This document shows positions 44,099-54,297 of a stretch of DNA of 64,000 bases, piece by piece. The notes under the pieces were generated by a model that did not search any database, was not told where the DNA came from, and saw nothing but the letters and a program-made list of their open reading frames with translations. Made by a program: the position numbers and the translations under genes. This DNA is from Mongoliitalea lutea (lineage in GTDB: Bacteria; Bacteroidota; Bacteroidia; Cytophagales; Cyclobacteriaceae): the NCBI RefSeq assembly GCF_014652135.1, contig NZ_BMYF01000022.1, positions 1 to 64,000 of the forward strand, written 5' to 3'. Each line of letters starts with the position of its first letter. The stretch's first letter is position 1.

Positions 44099-44950
44099 CT
44101 ACCTTAACGAGCGAATCAACCGTTCATTCAGACCAACATAGTCTGCATTTTTCGCTTCTCTGGCCATTTCGATAGAGCGGGTGGCGCTTTGGATAGCCTC
44201 TTGCTTCATACCCAATTCGGCTTCGATTTTTGCTTTCAAATGCATGGTCCAGAATTTAGGATCGTCAGCAACTGACTTGCTGATCCAATCATGGGCAACA
44301 CGCATATCTTTTTTGTTGGTGAAGTAATAATTGGCTGCCTGATAGAACAAGCCTGGATTTGTTACTTCCTGATCGATCACCAATTCTTTAATCTGTGCCA
44401 TAACGATATCATCCACTTCCGTCTCAATTCTGAATGCTACACGGGTATTTTCCCACTTGATAGCAACCGAGGCTGCATTATCAGTCATATCCACAAAGTT
44501 AAACTCCATGGTCTCATAGCGCTGACCTGTTTTTCCAGACTTTACAGTGGCACGCAAAACATCTTCGTCAGCATTGTAACCCACAGCACCCCATAGACTT
44601 GTATTGGAAGAAAGAATGATGGTCCAATCTTCCCGTCCTGGAATCGAGTATAGTGCATAGGTACCCGCAGGCACAAGTTGGCCTTCAATTTTGACTTCCG
44701 TAGAGAAAGTAAGTAAAGTAGCTGCATTGGCACCTGTCCTCCAAACATCCCCAAAAGGCACTAATTCCCCGAATATTTTTCTTCCTTTCATACTTGGGCG
44801 TGCATATTCGATGGTAACATCGGTAAGTCCAATTTTTTGACTGATGGTAGCAGAGGGACTAGCTTGAGGCATGTTGATTTGTTGGGCCGATACGCCTAGA
44901 CTTAAGCAAGTCATGAAAAGTGCTACAAAGTAAGCAAATGTGGTTTTCAT
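44099..44950 (-). CDS. DUF2911 family secreted protein with C-terminal TPR-like region
   Basis: Protein of 283 residues with a signal peptide ending GVSAQQ. The DUF2911 signature is strong: SPSATISQKIGLTDVTIEYA, RPSMKGRKIFGELVPFGDVW and RTGANAATLLTFS. The C-terminal 100 residues are helical and fit TPR-like repeats (NPGLFYQAANYYFTNKKDMR). Function of the family is unknown. It is transcribed alone, away from the dehydrogenase gene. Confidence 0.9.
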   Translation of the reverse strand: MKTTFAYFVALFMTCLSLGVSAQQINMPQASPSATISQKIGLTDVTIEYARPSMKGRKIFGELVPFGDVWRTGANAATLLTFSTEVKIEGQLVPAGTYALYSIPGREDWTIILSSNTSLWGAVGYNADEDVLRATVKSGKTGQRYETMEFNFVDMTDNAASVAIKWENTRVAFRIETEVDDIVMAQIKELVIDQEVTNPGLFYQAANYYFTNKKDMRVAHDWISKSVADDPKFWTMHLKAKIEAELGMKQEAIQSATRSIEMAREAKNADYVGLNERLIRSLR

Positions 44951-45134
44951 ATATTTTTTGGTTTAGATTTACATTGGTAACGCAATATAAATTAAAATTT
45001 TTATGGGTTCGATAAGATTTAATGATGAAGTGGGAGGGAGTCTTGGATGAATGGTTTTTTTTTATCTAAATCTTATCGTAGTATTGAAATGTTAAGTATC
45101 AAAAGATACCACCCACACCCAAATATGCTAGTAA

Positions 45135-46052
45135 ATGGGCTTAGCCATTATCAGTCCAGGTAAAAATATAGATGCCTGGATACAAAATTTTAAGAGTTTA
45201 GATCCCACGGTTCAGATTCAGGTGTATCCTGAAATCACCGATTATGCCGCTGTAGACGCTGTACTACTTTGGAACCATCCTCCGGGATTGTTAAATGAGT
45301 TTCCCAATCTCAAGCTCATCTGTTCTATGGGTGCAGGCGTAGATCATATTTTAAAGGATCCTGCATTACCTAAGGATGTCCCCATCACGCGTATCGTGGA
45401 TGAAAAATTGACTTGGACCATGACCAATTATGTGATCATGGGAGTATTAAACCATCATAGACAATACGAACGCTATCAACAACAGCAGCAGCAGAAAGTA
45501 TGGAATATGACCAATCCTGAACTTGAGGTTAGGATAGGGATTCTCGGAGTAGGAGCATTAGGACATGACATTGCGGATAAGTTGCAATACATGGGTTTCC
45601 CGGTTGTAGGGTTTGGAAATAGTCCAAAAACGCTTGCTTATCCCTATTACTTTGGAGATCAGCTCCAAGATTTTCTCTCACAAATAAATGTGTTGGTGTG
45701 TATGTTGCCATTGACGCCAAAGACAGAAGGCTTCTTAAACCTTCAACTATTTGAAAAATGTACCCCAGGAACATTTTTAATCAATGTTGCCAGAGGAAAA
45801 CATTTAATTGAACGAGATTTATTACTAGCTTTGGACAAAAGTTATCTTTCTGGTGCTTTGTTGGATGTATTCCATGAAGAGCCTCTTCTCTCCAATCACC
45901 CCTTTTGGGAAGATTCTCGAATCCGGATTACGCCGCATATTGCTAGTGTAACCAATCCAAGTGCTGCGGCACCACAGGTTTTAGATAACTATCATCGAAT
46001 GAAAAAGTCCCAACCCTTAATAAACCAAATAAATAGAATTAAAGGCTATTAA
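45135..46052 (+). CDS. D-isomer-specific 2-hydroxyacid dehydrogenase, GhrA-like
   Basis: Protein of 305 residues, probably reducing glyoxylate or hydroxypyruvate with NAD(P)H. The nucleotide loop GILGVGALGHDIA is visible. The catalytic Arg lies in NVARGKHLI, the Glu in DVFHEEPL and the His in ITPHIASVT. The short N-terminus and overall pattern favour GhrA over SerA. It is 7 nt upstream of a universal stress protein gene. Exact substrate is inferred. Confidence 0.88.
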   Translation: MGLAIISPGKNIDAWIQNFKSLDPTVQIQVYPEITDYAAVDAVLLWNHPPGLLNEFPNLKLICSMGAGVDHILKDPALPKDVPITRIVDEKLTWTMTNYVIMGVLNHHRQYERYQQQQQQKVWNMTNPELEVRIGILGVGALGHDIADKLQYMGFPVVGFGNSPKTLAYPYYFGDQLQDFLSQINVLVCMLPLTPKTEGFLNLQLFEKCTPGTFLINVARGKHLIERDLLLALDKSYLSGALLDVFHEEPLLSNHPFWEDSRIRITPHIASVTNPSAAAPQVLDNYHRMKKSQPLINQINRIKGY

Positions 46053-46059
46053 TCACACC

Positions 46060-46902
46060 ATGGAATCAGTTTTTAAAATCATTTGTCCTACTGACTTCTC
46101 CGAATGTTCGTTAAATGCAATTGAATATGCTGCCAAATTAGGTGAAAAATACCAGGCAGAACTCATTCTCTTTCATGTGCCGGACAAGGAAGATTATCAA
46201 AAATTAGCTGCCCAGGAAATCAGTAATGGACAGAGTTATGAGTTTGTTGAAAAAAAATTAGAAAATTTAGTCCAGACGGTTTCTGAAGAAAGTATCCCAA
46301 ATGGTCTTAAGTCTTGTAAATCGGTAATTCAGGAAGGTAAGGTTGTAACTTCCATTCTTGAACTAGCTGCACAAGAAAAAGCAGACTTAATTGTCATTGG
46401 AACAGAAGGAATCAATGATTTTAAGAAAAACTATGTAGGTACTCGGACTGCCAAAATAGTGGATAAATCAGATGTCGATGTATTAGTTATCCCAAAAAGG
46501 GTGTTTTTTAAACCTCCAAGAAAATTGGTATACGCTACAGATTATTTAGAAGAAGATAAAATTGCCATCCAAAAAATTGCTGGACTAGCTAAGTTTTTCG
46601 ATTCTGAAATTGATTTAGTACATGTCAGTACCAAAGCAAAGGCCATAGATAAGAGTTTGCATCAGACAATGGTTCAAGAATTGAAACCATTTATCAAATA
46701 TGAGAAAATCAACTTTGTGTTGAAGGCCTACCGTGATGATGCAGGTTTAGGTTTGGAAAATTACCTTATCACTGCCAAAGGCGACATGCTGGTGACGCTT
46801 AGCAAAAAGAAAAGCTGGTTTGAGCAGATTTTTGATAAGAACATTTCCAGAAAAATGTCCTATTTCATCAATAAACCTTTATTAGTGGTCAAGAAAGTTT
46901 AA
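46060..46902 (+). CDS. universal stress protein, two UspA-like domains
   Basis: Protein of 280 residues. Domain 1 (about 1-145) starts KIICPTDFSECSLNAIEYAA and has DLIVIGTEG...NYVGTRTAKIVD then DVLVIPK. Domain 2 (about 150-280) is more diverged (KLVYATDYLEEDKIAIQKIA, ...LLVVKKV). Two fused Usp domains bind nucleotides and act in stress responses. It is probably co-transcribed with the dehydrogenase. Its stop overlaps that of the convergent TPR gene inside a shared terminator hairpin. Confidence 0.9.
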   Translation: MESVFKIICPTDFSECSLNAIEYAAKLGEKYQAELILFHVPDKEDYQKLAAQEISNGQSYEFVEKKLENLVQTVSEESIPNGLKSCKSVIQEGKVVTSILELAAQEKADLIVIGTEGINDFKKNYVGTRTAKIVDKSDVDVLVIPKRVFFKPPRKLVYATDYLEEDKIAIQKIAGLAKFFDSEIDLVHVSTKAKAIDKSLHQTMVQELKPFIKYEKINFVLKAYRDDAGLGLENYLITAKGDMLVTLSKKKSWFEQIFDKNISRKMSYFINKPLLVVKKV

Positions 46903-46920
46903 GACTTTCTTGACCTTATT
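46887..46920. terminator. bidirectional terminator overlapping two convergent stop codons
   Basis: GGTCAAGAAAG (46887-46897) pairs perfectly with CTTTCTTGACC (46905-46915) around a 7-nt loop, followed by TTATTTTT. The loop holds the stop of the universal stress gene (46900-46902) and, on the other strand, that of the TPR gene (46899-46901). Confidence 0.85.
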
Positions 46921-47642
46921 TTTGACTTTAGAAAATTCCAAAAATCTTTTCTGGTCTTTTCATCTGTAAAGACATCTTTTAATGTTTTAATATACGATTG
47001 GAGTGTAACTTTTTTAGGAGATTCCTCCATAGGTTCCATTTCAATCTCGGGCAATTCCTGTCGGGCTTTAGGCTCAGTTTCTGGGGAGGCTTTTGGCGTT
47101 TCAGGTCTCTTGTAACCGATTAATTCCTCTGATTTTTCAAAGCTTTTCTTAGAGCGCTTGATGTAACCCATCTTTTCTTCCACAAGCCCCTTATTGTTGT
47201 AGGCCACGGCATCATCCGGGTCCAATTCAATGGCTTTTTCATAATCTTCCAAGGCACCCTTATGGTCACCGATTCTATCTTTGAAATAGGCACGACTGGA
47301 GTATCTATATGGATTTTTTGGCTCTAAATTCAGTGCTCTATCAAACTCAGCCAACGCCTCTTCATTGCGTTTCAATAAATGAAGGACAACAGCACGATCA
47401 GAAATATAGGTAGGATTGTACGGATCTTGTTCACTCAAGCGGTCAAAATCCTCGAGGGAATCTGCAAATCTCCCCATTCTTGAAAAAACCCTTGCTCGAA
47501 AAAAGTAAAACTCCAGGTTATTTCCATCTGTTTGAATGGCCTCATTGATTTCCACTAAGGCTTGGGCAAATTTTCCTTCCTTAAAAAGGGCAATACTAGT
47601 TTCGAAATTGTTCACGGTTTTGACACTTGATTTATTTATCAT
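46899..47642 (-). CDS. tetratricopeptide repeat protein
   Basis: Protein of 247 residues with four or five TPR units in the first 160 residues (for example KFAQALVEINEAIQTDGNNL, NPYRYSSRAYFKDRIGDHKG, AVAYNNKGLVEEKMGYIKRS). A Glu/Pro-rich linker follows (PETPKASPETEPKARQ) and a basic C-terminal helix. No signal peptide. It probably acts as a scaffold; partner unknown. It lies back-to-back with holA. Confidence 0.85.
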   Translation of the reverse strand: MINKSSVKTVNNFETSIALFKEGKFAQALVEINEAIQTDGNNLEFYFFRARVFSRMGRFADSLEDFDRLSEQDPYNPTYISDRAVVLHLLKRNEEALAEFDRALNLEPKNPYRYSSRAYFKDRIGDHKGALEDYEKAIELDPDDAVAYNNKGLVEEKMGYIKRSKKSFEKSEELIGYKRPETPKASPETEPKARQELPEIEMEPMEESPKKVTLQSYIKTLKDVFTDEKTRKDFWNFLKSKIRSRKS

Positions 47643-47699
47643 ACAAAATTACGGCAAAGAAAGTTTAAAAAAATGTACATTGACAAGTACTAGCACCCC

Positions 47700-47727
47700 T
47701 TTGACTAGGGATTAATTTCTATATTTG
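47700..47727 (+). promoter_or_regulatory. putative Bacteroidota promoter for holA
   Basis: TATATTTG (47720-47727) fits the TAnnTTTG -7 box, and TTTG (47700-47703) fits the -33 box, with 16 bp between. The distance to the holA ATG is 17 nt. The spacing is slightly short for the consensus. Confidence 0.5.
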
Positions 47728-47744
47728 AGCGAGAATTCTTGATT

Positions 47745-48767
47745 ATGGCATACAAAGCAGAAGACGTTTTAAAGGAGTTAAAAAGCGGGAAATTTGCACC
47801 CATCTATTTTTTGCAGGGAGAAGAACCTTTTTTCATTGATCAAATCTCCGACTTTATCGAAAAAAATGCGATTCAAGAACATGAGAAGGGTTTTAATCAG
47901 ATGGTGATGTATGGAAAAGATGTTACAATGCCGGTGATTTTATCCAATGCCAAGCGCTTTCCCATGATGGCCGAACGCCAGGTAGTTATCGTCAAAGAAG
48001 CTCAGAATATCCCAAATTTGGGAAAGGAAGATGTCGATAATTTGTTGATCAGCTATCTTCAAAATCCCTTGCCAAGCACCATTCTGGTGTTTGCACATAA
48101 GTATAAATCACTTGATGGCAGAAAACCCTTGTCCAAAGAATTGGATAAGAAGGCCATATTTGTCAAAACAGAAAAAGTAAAAGACTATAACCTCCCCGCC
48201 TGGATAGAAGGATACATCAAAACACAGGGTCATCAGATGGATGGGCCAACTGCCAGTTTCTTGGCAGAAAGCATCGGGAACAACCTGGAAGTGATTGCCA
48301 ATGAAGTCGGTAAAATGCTTATTAATTTTACCGGACCAACTCAAATCACCAAAGAGCATATTCAAAAGTACATTGGTATCAATAAGGAGTACAATACTTT
48401 TGAATTGACCAAAGCCATGGGCTTTAAGGATGTGGAAAAGGCGAATAAAATCATTCATTATTTTGCTCAAAACCCTAAAAGCCATCCCATTATACCCATG
48501 CTGACGGTGATATTCAACTATTTTTCCAAGATATCACTCGTTCATTACAATAAGACAGCAGGGGATAATGAATTGGCCAAAATGATAGGTGCGCACCCGT
48601 ATTTCGTGAAAGAGTATAGAATCGCCTCCAAAAACTATCAATTAGGCAAGGTTATTGATTGCTTATCTTATATCCGGGAGGCAGATTTGCGTTCCAAAGG
48701 AGTAAATGCCGGAAGTATTACTGAGGCAGAGATTCTCCGGGAGTTAGTTTTCAAAATCATGCATTAA
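47745..48767 (+). CDS. holA: DNA polymerase III subunit delta
   Basis: Protein of 340 residues from the ATG at 47745 (a TTG two codons upstream is less likely). It is the clamp-loader delta subunit that opens the sliding clamp. Family features are IYFLQGEEPFFIDQISDFIE at the N-terminus, VVIVKEAQNIPN, and SFLAESIGNNLEVIANEVGK. The pattern and length fit HolA of Bacteroidota. It is followed after 19 nt by the large TPR gene. Confidence 0.95.
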   Translation: MAYKAEDVLKELKSGKFAPIYFLQGEEPFFIDQISDFIEKNAIQEHEKGFNQMVMYGKDVTMPVILSNAKRFPMMAERQVVIVKEAQNIPNLGKEDVDNLLISYLQNPLPSTILVFAHKYKSLDGRKPLSKELDKKAIFVKTEKVKDYNLPAWIEGYIKTQGHQMDGPTASFLAESIGNNLEVIANEVGKMLINFTGPTQITKEHIQKYIGINKEYNTFELTKAMGFKDVEKANKIIHYFAQNPKSHPIIPMLTVIFNYFSKISLVHYNKTAGDNELAKMIGAHPYFVKEYRIASKNYQLGKVIDCLSYIREADLRSKGVNAGSITEAEILRELVFKIMH

Positions 48768-48786
48768 CAGCCTAGCAAAGCTATTT

Positions 48787-51774
48787 ATGAAAAAAAGCCT
48801 TTTGTTGCTTTTAAGTTTTACCCTTGCCGTAGAAGGGTTTACACAATCAGGGCTTTACCAACAAAGCTCAACCAAATGGTTTGATGATTCATTTGAATTG
48901 ATAGACAAGCAGCTATTCAGCGCTGCCAAATATGCTTTTCAAAGCCTTCCTGCCAACAATACCCCAGAGGAGATTCAAATTCATGGAGCGTTCAACCAAG
49001 CGATTGCGACCTTAAAAATCGAAAATCCCAATGCATCCGATGAGGTGTACGTGTTTATCAGAAAGCACCCGAATCATCCTTTGGCCAATGATGCGGCCCA
49101 TATCCTGGGTGATTTCTTTTTTGACAAGCGTAACTACCGAGAAGCCATTCCTGCATACAATAAAGTGGATGTAAGCAAAGTCAATTTTGAACAAGGTTCT
49201 GAAGTTATATTCAAAAAAGCCTACGCTTACTTTCAATTGCGGGATTACACCAATGCTTTGATTAATTTCAATGCCGTGAAAACGCATAATTCTGCATACA
49301 GTCCGGATGCGTTTTATTATGCTGGTTATATTGCCCTCGAGCAAAAAAACTATGATCAAGCCATCAGAGACCTAAAAGAGGCGGATAAATCTAATTTTTA
49401 CGCTAGCAAAGTTCCCGCCTTGTTGGCAGCTATTTATTACAGACAGGGATATTATGATGAGTTAGTCAATTATGCAGAACCTGTGCTGCAAAATAGATCA
49501 AATTTAGAAAGCAGAGAATTGATTCATCTGTACTTGGCAGAGGCCTATTTTGAAAAAGGTAACTATGAAAAGGCAGCGGCCAATTATGATGCCTTTGTCA
49601 ATGCGAAAAAATCAGACTTGAACCGAACGCAGGTATATCGGGCCGGAATTTCACAGTATCAAATCAGAAATTATCAACGTGCCACAGATTACCTGAAAGT
49701 TTCTGCGGTAGGAGATGACAAACTCGCACAGGTTTCTTCTTACTACTTGGGCCATGCTTACATCAAGTTAAACAACCCACAGTTTGCCTCTAACAGTTTC
49801 AGCGCAGCATACAAAAGCGATGCAGACCGTGAAGTCAAGGAGGATGCCTTGGTCAATTTTGCCAAAGTCAATTTGGAGCGAGGCAACTTTCAAGAAGCGG
49901 TCAATGCACTCGACACCTATTTGGACAATTTCCCAAACGGAACCTATCGCGCAGAGGCAGAAGGATTACTCACAGATGCCCTTATCAATACAAGCAATTA
50001 CTTGCGGGCAATCGACCAATTAGAAAAGATGCCACGAAAGTCCGAGCGTCTCCGTGCAGCCTATCAGAAAATAACCTATTATCAGGGGATCGTCTATTAT
50101 CGGGACAAAAGACATGACATGGCCAATACCTTGTTTGATAAGTCTTTAAGAGAGCCTATTGACAGGGGTTTGGTGATGGAAACCTATTTTTGGAAAGGAG
50201 AAAATTTTGCTGCTCAGGATAAATTAGCCGATGCTATCAAAGCTTATGAGCAAGTGCTCAACCAAAAACCGGATCTACGCAATCCGATTACTGCCAAAAC
50301 GCATTATGGATTAGGATATTCTTTGTTCAATACCCAACAATATGCCAAAGCTGAGAATCATTTCAGAAGCTATGTGAACTTATTGCAGGGCAGTATCGAT
50401 CCTCAAAATTACGATGAGGCATTGGTGCGCTTAGGGGATGTATATTACGTACAGAAAAAGTTTGTCGACGCACAAACCATATTTCAACGCGCAATCCGCG
50501 AACGAAATGACTTTATCGATTATGCATATTTCCGAAGTGGGGTAGTATTTAATTTCCAAAACAGAAACGATGAAGCGGTCCGTGAATTGACAACCTTGAT
50601 CGATAGCTATCCCAACAGTCTCTATCTGGAAGATGCCATTTTTCAAAAATCCCAGATTTTGATGGAAATGACCAAGTATTCCGAAGCGAGTGATGGATTT
50701 ACCAGACTGATTGGGTCCAGACCGAGTAGTCCATTTATCCCTTTTGCTTTGGAAGGAAGAGCCATTGCCAATTTCTCCATGCAAAACTACAATGCAACCA
50801 TTGAAGACTACAAGCGTATCTTGGACAACCATCCAAATGCCTCCAATGCCGAAGCTGCTTTGGTCGGTTTGCAGGAAACCTTGGCTTTGCAGAACCGCTC
50901 AGGAGAATTTAGCCAGTATTTAAGCAAGTTTAGAAATGCCAACCCAGATAGTAAAAGCGTGCAAAGTTTGGAGTATGAAGCAGCCAAAAATCTTTATTTC
51001 TCCAACGCTTCCGAGCAGGCTATTACCGCTTTCAATACCTACTTGAGAAATTACCCTCAATCATCCAATAAACCAGAAGCGCTCTTCTTTATTGGGGATG
51101 CGCAAATGCGATTGGGTAGGAAAAACGATGCACTGGAGACATTCTATCGCTTAGAGAAAGAGCAGGCTTCTTCTCAAAGAATCCGTGCTGTGCAACGTAT
51201 TGCGAATTTAGAAATGGAAAATGGAAACTATGAAAAGGCCCTTCCATTCTTCCGAGAATCCCTTTCCAATGCCCGTAACCAAGTAGAAGAATATGAAGCA
51301 CTCAAAGGATTAATGGAAGCCAACTATCAGCTCAACCGCATGGATACAGCTATTGAAATGGCAGACCGCATTGTCAACTTGGGTTCTGTTGTGACAGATG
51401 CCATTCCTCATGCCTTGTTGCTAAAAGCTAAGGCACTCCTCAAAACCAACCGTAAACCAGCAGCTGAAACTGTGTTGGAAGATTTGGTCAAAGAGTATAA
51501 GACCATTCATGGTGCTGAGGGATTATTCCTTTGGGCAGAGGGAAAAGCCAAAGATGACAAGCATGATACCTCCAATGAATTGATTTTCGAATATTCCAGT
51601 GCCTTCTCCTCTTATGATTATTGGTTTGGAAGATGTTTTATACTCATTGCAGAAAATTACCAAAAGTTAGGAGAAGCTTTCCAAGCAAAAGCCACCTTAC
51701 AATCGGTAGTTGAAAACTCAGTAAATGAGGAAATCAAACGAATGGCACGTGAACGATTAAACAGACTAAATTAA
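48787..51774 (+). CDS. large secreted TPR protein
   Basis: Protein of 995 residues with a signal peptide (MKKSLLLLLSFTLAVEGFTQ) and TPR units through almost its whole length (for example SPDAFYYAGYIALEQKNYDQ, RELIHLYLAEAYFEKGNYEK, ALVRLGDVYYVQKKFVDAQT). The export signal places it in the periplasm or at the inner face of the outer membrane, probably as an assembly platform. It is 10 nt before an outer-membrane barrel gene and upstream of an ExbB/ExbD/TonB set, suggesting a joint envelope role. Confidence 0.88.
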   Translation: MKKSLLLLLSFTLAVEGFTQSGLYQQSSTKWFDDSFELIDKQLFSAAKYAFQSLPANNTPEEIQIHGAFNQAIATLKIENPNASDEVYVFIRKHPNHPLANDAAHILGDFFFDKRNYREAIPAYNKVDVSKVNFEQGSEVIFKKAYAYFQLRDYTNALINFNAVKTHNSAYSPDAFYYAGYIALEQKNYDQAIRDLKEADKSNFYASKVPALLAAIYYRQGYYDELVNYAEPVLQNRSNLESRELIHLYLAEAYFEKGNYEKAAANYDAFVNAKKSDLNRTQVYRAGISQYQIRNYQRATDYLKVSAVGDDKLAQVSSYYLGHAYIKLNNPQFASNSFSAAYKSDADREVKEDALVNFAKVNLERGNFQEAVNALDTYLDNFPNGTYRAEAEGLLTDALINTSNYLRAIDQLEKMPRKSERLRAAYQKITYYQGIVYYRDKRHDMANTLFDKSLREPIDRGLVMETYFWKGENFAAQDKLADAIKAYEQVLNQKPDLRNPITAKTHYGLGYSLFNTQQYAKAENHFRSYVNLLQGSIDPQNYDEALVRLGDVYYVQKKFVDAQTIFQRAIRERNDFIDYAYFRSGVVFNFQNRNDEAVRELTTLIDSYPNSLYLEDAIFQKSQILMEMTKYSEASDGFTRLIGSRPSSPFIPFALEGRAIANFSMQNYNATIEDYKRILDNHPNASNAEAALVGLQETLALQNRSGEFSQYLSKFRNANPDSKSVQSLEYEAAKNLYFSNASEQAITAFNTYLRNYPQSSNKPEALFFIGDAQMRLGRKNDALETFYRLEKEQASSQRIRAVQRIANLEMENGNYEKALPFFRESLSNARNQVEEYEALKGLMEANYQLNRMDTAIEMADRIVNLGSVVTDAIPHALLLKAKALLKTNRKPAAETVLEDLVKEYKTIHGAEGLFLWAEGKAKDDKHDTSNELIFEYSSAFSSYDYWFGRCFILIAENYQKLGEAFQAKATLQSVVENSVNEEIKRMARERLNRLN

Positions 51775-51784
51775 GCATCAGCCC

Positions 51785-53455
51785 ATGAAGACCGCATCTA
51801 TTATACGCTTAGCCGCATTTGCTTTCTTGGGAGGCTTGATGCTTTCCCAATCCGCTACTGCCCAACAAACCGGGGAGGTGAAAGATCAGGAGTTTATCAT
51901 CCGTAAAGATAGGGTGTTGACCCTTCCTCCAAAAAGTAGAAGATTTGAAAAGTTACCTACTTTACCTACGCCGAGTAGTAGCAATAGCTTTACTTATGAA
52001 CCAAAATCATATGCCATCCAAACGCAGGCATCAGAGATAACGGCTACAGCTGCACAGAAACAATTCCCTAAGAAAAGAGAGGAGTTGTTTCCCGGTTTTG
52101 CCCGTGTAGGTTTAGGTAATTACAGTTCCCCAATACTCGAAGGTCGCTACAATTTATGGGAAGATGGAGATTATAATGCTGGTGCACATTTTAAGCACGA
52201 AGGTTTCTATACTGGTCCCGTAGCTGGAAGAAATTCGGCAGAACACTTTACCAATTTTAAAGCTGATGGAAACCTCTACAAGGATTTCTTTCAGCTGTAT
52301 GGTGGGTTAAAATATGACCGTCATCAGTTCAATTTCTTTGGATATGATCCGGAAAACCCATTATTGGCTGACTATATTCCTAACCAAAATACGCTTCAGA
52401 CTTTCCAAATACACGCTGGCATTGCTGATTTAGAGAAACTGGAGGGGGTGAATTACGATGCTAGAATTGGAATCCGAGGCTTCAATGATCAGTTTCGGGC
52501 TTCTGAAAATGAAGTGCTCATGGCAATTCATACCGATTATTGGCTCAATGAAAAGATGTTTTCATCTATTGACTTGGATCTGAGTTTGACCACTCCAAGA
52601 GATGAATTTTACCAGGATATCAACCGAAATTACTTCGGAATTCGTCCGAGTTTTGAGTACAGAGATGCTCAATTGGAAGTTAAAGTGGGGGCCAATATCA
52701 TTGTAGAAAATGATATCACGCTAAACAAGCGATCAGATTTCCATGTATATCCGGATGTCTTTGCAGCCTATCAGATTCAGGATGAAATCGGAGCTTTTGT
52801 GAACTTTGCAGGTGATGTGCATAGAAAGACCTATTTGGATTTTGTAAACGAGAATCCGTTTTTAGGACCATCCAATGCCTTATTGAACACTATTCAACGA
52901 TATAAAGTATCCGCTGGTGCTAAAGGTACCCTACTTGATAATTTGACGTATGAGGCAGGGTTTTCCTTTGGAAGATTTAGAAACATGCATTTCTTTAATC
53001 CTTCCGCATCCGATAGTTTGAGATTTGAAATTTTGTTTGATGGAGAAACACAGGTCTTGAATTACTTTGCTAGGGCAGGATTTAAGTATGAAAACTGGTA
53101 CTTCGGAAGTTTTGGCGTGGATTATTTCCAATACACCACTTCCGAACTCCAAGGGGCATTCCACAGACCTAGCGTGGAAGTCAAATGGAATAATAATTTC
53201 CGTCCTACGGAAGATTGGTTGATTCAGATGAATGTGATGGCGATGGGAGGGATTCAGGTTTTTGAAGTTGGTACCGACAATATCACGACCCTTCCTACGA
53301 TACTTGATTTGCAATTGAAGGCGGATTATAAAATCAATGATCGAATTTCCGTATTTGCTGTGGGGAATAACTTATTGAATCGAAGAAATCAGCGGTTTAT
53401 CAATTACCCTGTAAGAGGTATCCAAGGAATTTTGGGTGCAACCATCAAGTTCTAG
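51785..53455 (+). CDS. TonB-receptor-like outer-membrane barrel without plug
   Basis: Protein of 556 residues with a signal peptide ending ATAQQ. After a short Pro/Ser-rich segment it consists of amphipathic strands (FPGFARVGLGNYSSPILEGR, LKADYKINDRISVFAVGNNL) and ends in GATIKF. The last 80 residues resemble the C-terminal barrel of TonB-dependent receptors, but no plug domain or TonB box is visible, so it may be a passive channel or assembly partner of the upstream TPR protein. Confidence 0.75.
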   Translation: MKTASIIRLAAFAFLGGLMLSQSATAQQTGEVKDQEFIIRKDRVLTLPPKSRRFEKLPTLPTPSSSNSFTYEPKSYAIQTQASEITATAAQKQFPKKREELFPGFARVGLGNYSSPILEGRYNLWEDGDYNAGAHFKHEGFYTGPVAGRNSAEHFTNFKADGNLYKDFFQLYGGLKYDRHQFNFFGYDPENPLLADYIPNQNTLQTFQIHAGIADLEKLEGVNYDARIGIRGFNDQFRASENEVLMAIHTDYWLNEKMFSSIDLDLSLTTPRDEFYQDINRNYFGIRPSFEYRDAQLEVKVGANIIVENDITLNKRSDFHVYPDVFAAYQIQDEIGAFVNFAGDVHRKTYLDFVNENPFLGPSNALLNTIQRYKVSAGAKGTLLDNLTYEAGFSFGRFRNMHFFNPSASDSLRFEILFDGETQVLNYFARAGFKYENWYFGSFGVDYFQYTTSELQGAFHRPSVEVKWNNNFRPTEDWLIQMNVMAMGGIQVFEVGTDNITTLPTILDLQLKADYKINDRISVFAVGNNLLNRRNQRFINYPVRGIQGILGATIKF

Positions 53456-53534
53456 AACAGCTCATCTCATGATTATTTGTCATTTAGCCGAATAGTGTTA
53501 GCTTCGTAAGTTCAAAAATTTTTGACACCCTGCT

Positions 53535-54296
53535 ATGGACTCAAACGATAAAGATTACGGATTTCCCTTTGTAGAACCAGTCAAATTAGATGTAAAAGAT
53601 ACGTCTAGCAAAAAGTCTGTTGCGGTAAGTCAGGTGGTAGAAAAACCTAAAAAATCCGAAAACAAGGCAGTTGTGCAAGCTCAAGGGAAGTCGGTTCAAC
53701 CTGCTGAAAATAAGGTAGCCACTGCTTCTAAAAAATCTAAAGGTGTAACCGTATTTTTAATTGCATCACTGCTCCTAATTTTAGCGGTAATGGCATATTT
53801 CTTGTACTATGAACCACAAGTTACGGAAGAAAAATCAGTGGCTTCCACAGACCAAATCATGGAAGAAATCACCCTTGAAGAAGAGGAGCTAATCGAAGAA
53901 ATTACAGGAGAGGCTATTGTTGAGGAAGAAGTTGAGGAAATAGAGGAATCCGCTCCAACAGCGGTTGCACCTGCACCAACACCACCTGCTTCACAGTCTG
54001 CACCAGTAACAACTCGTCCTTCCGGGCAGCGGGGAAATTTAGAATCCGTTAATAACAAAGGTGCAAGGCCAACCTATTACATAGTGGTTGGTTCAGTACC
54101 CAACGAATCTTTGGCTAAAGAAGAATCTGAAAAATATCTTATTAAGGGCATAGATTTGTGGATGATTCTTCCGAATGAAGAAAGTAGAAATTACCGATTG
54201 GCAGCAGGAAGATACGCTTCCTTTGCAGAAGCATCCAATGCTTTGGAGCCGGCCAAGGCTCAATTCAGTGAATCTGTATGGATTTTGAAATATTAA
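53535..54296 (+). CDS. SPOR-domain membrane protein
   Basis: Protein of 253 residues. A Lys-rich cytoplasmic segment precedes one membrane helix (about 72-91, VTVFLIASLLLILAVMAYFL). An acidic stretch and a Pro/Ala linker (APAPTPPASQSAPV) follow, ending in a SPOR domain (YYIVVGSVPNESLAKEESEK to SVWILKY). SPOR domains bind denuded septal peptidoglycan. It is 1 nt before the ExbB-like gene. Confidence 0.85.
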   Translation: MDSNDKDYGFPFVEPVKLDVKDTSSKKSVAVSQVVEKPKKSENKAVVQAQGKSVQPAENKVATASKKSKGVTVFLIASLLLILAVMAYFLYYEPQVTEEKSVASTDQIMEEITLEEEELIEEITGEAIVEEEVEEIEESAPTAVAPAPTPPASQSAPVTTRPSGQRGNLESVNNKGARPTYYIVVGSVPNESLAKEESEKYLIKGIDLWMILPNEESRNYRLAAGRYASFAEASNALEPAKAQFSESVWILKY

Positions 54297-54297
54297 T

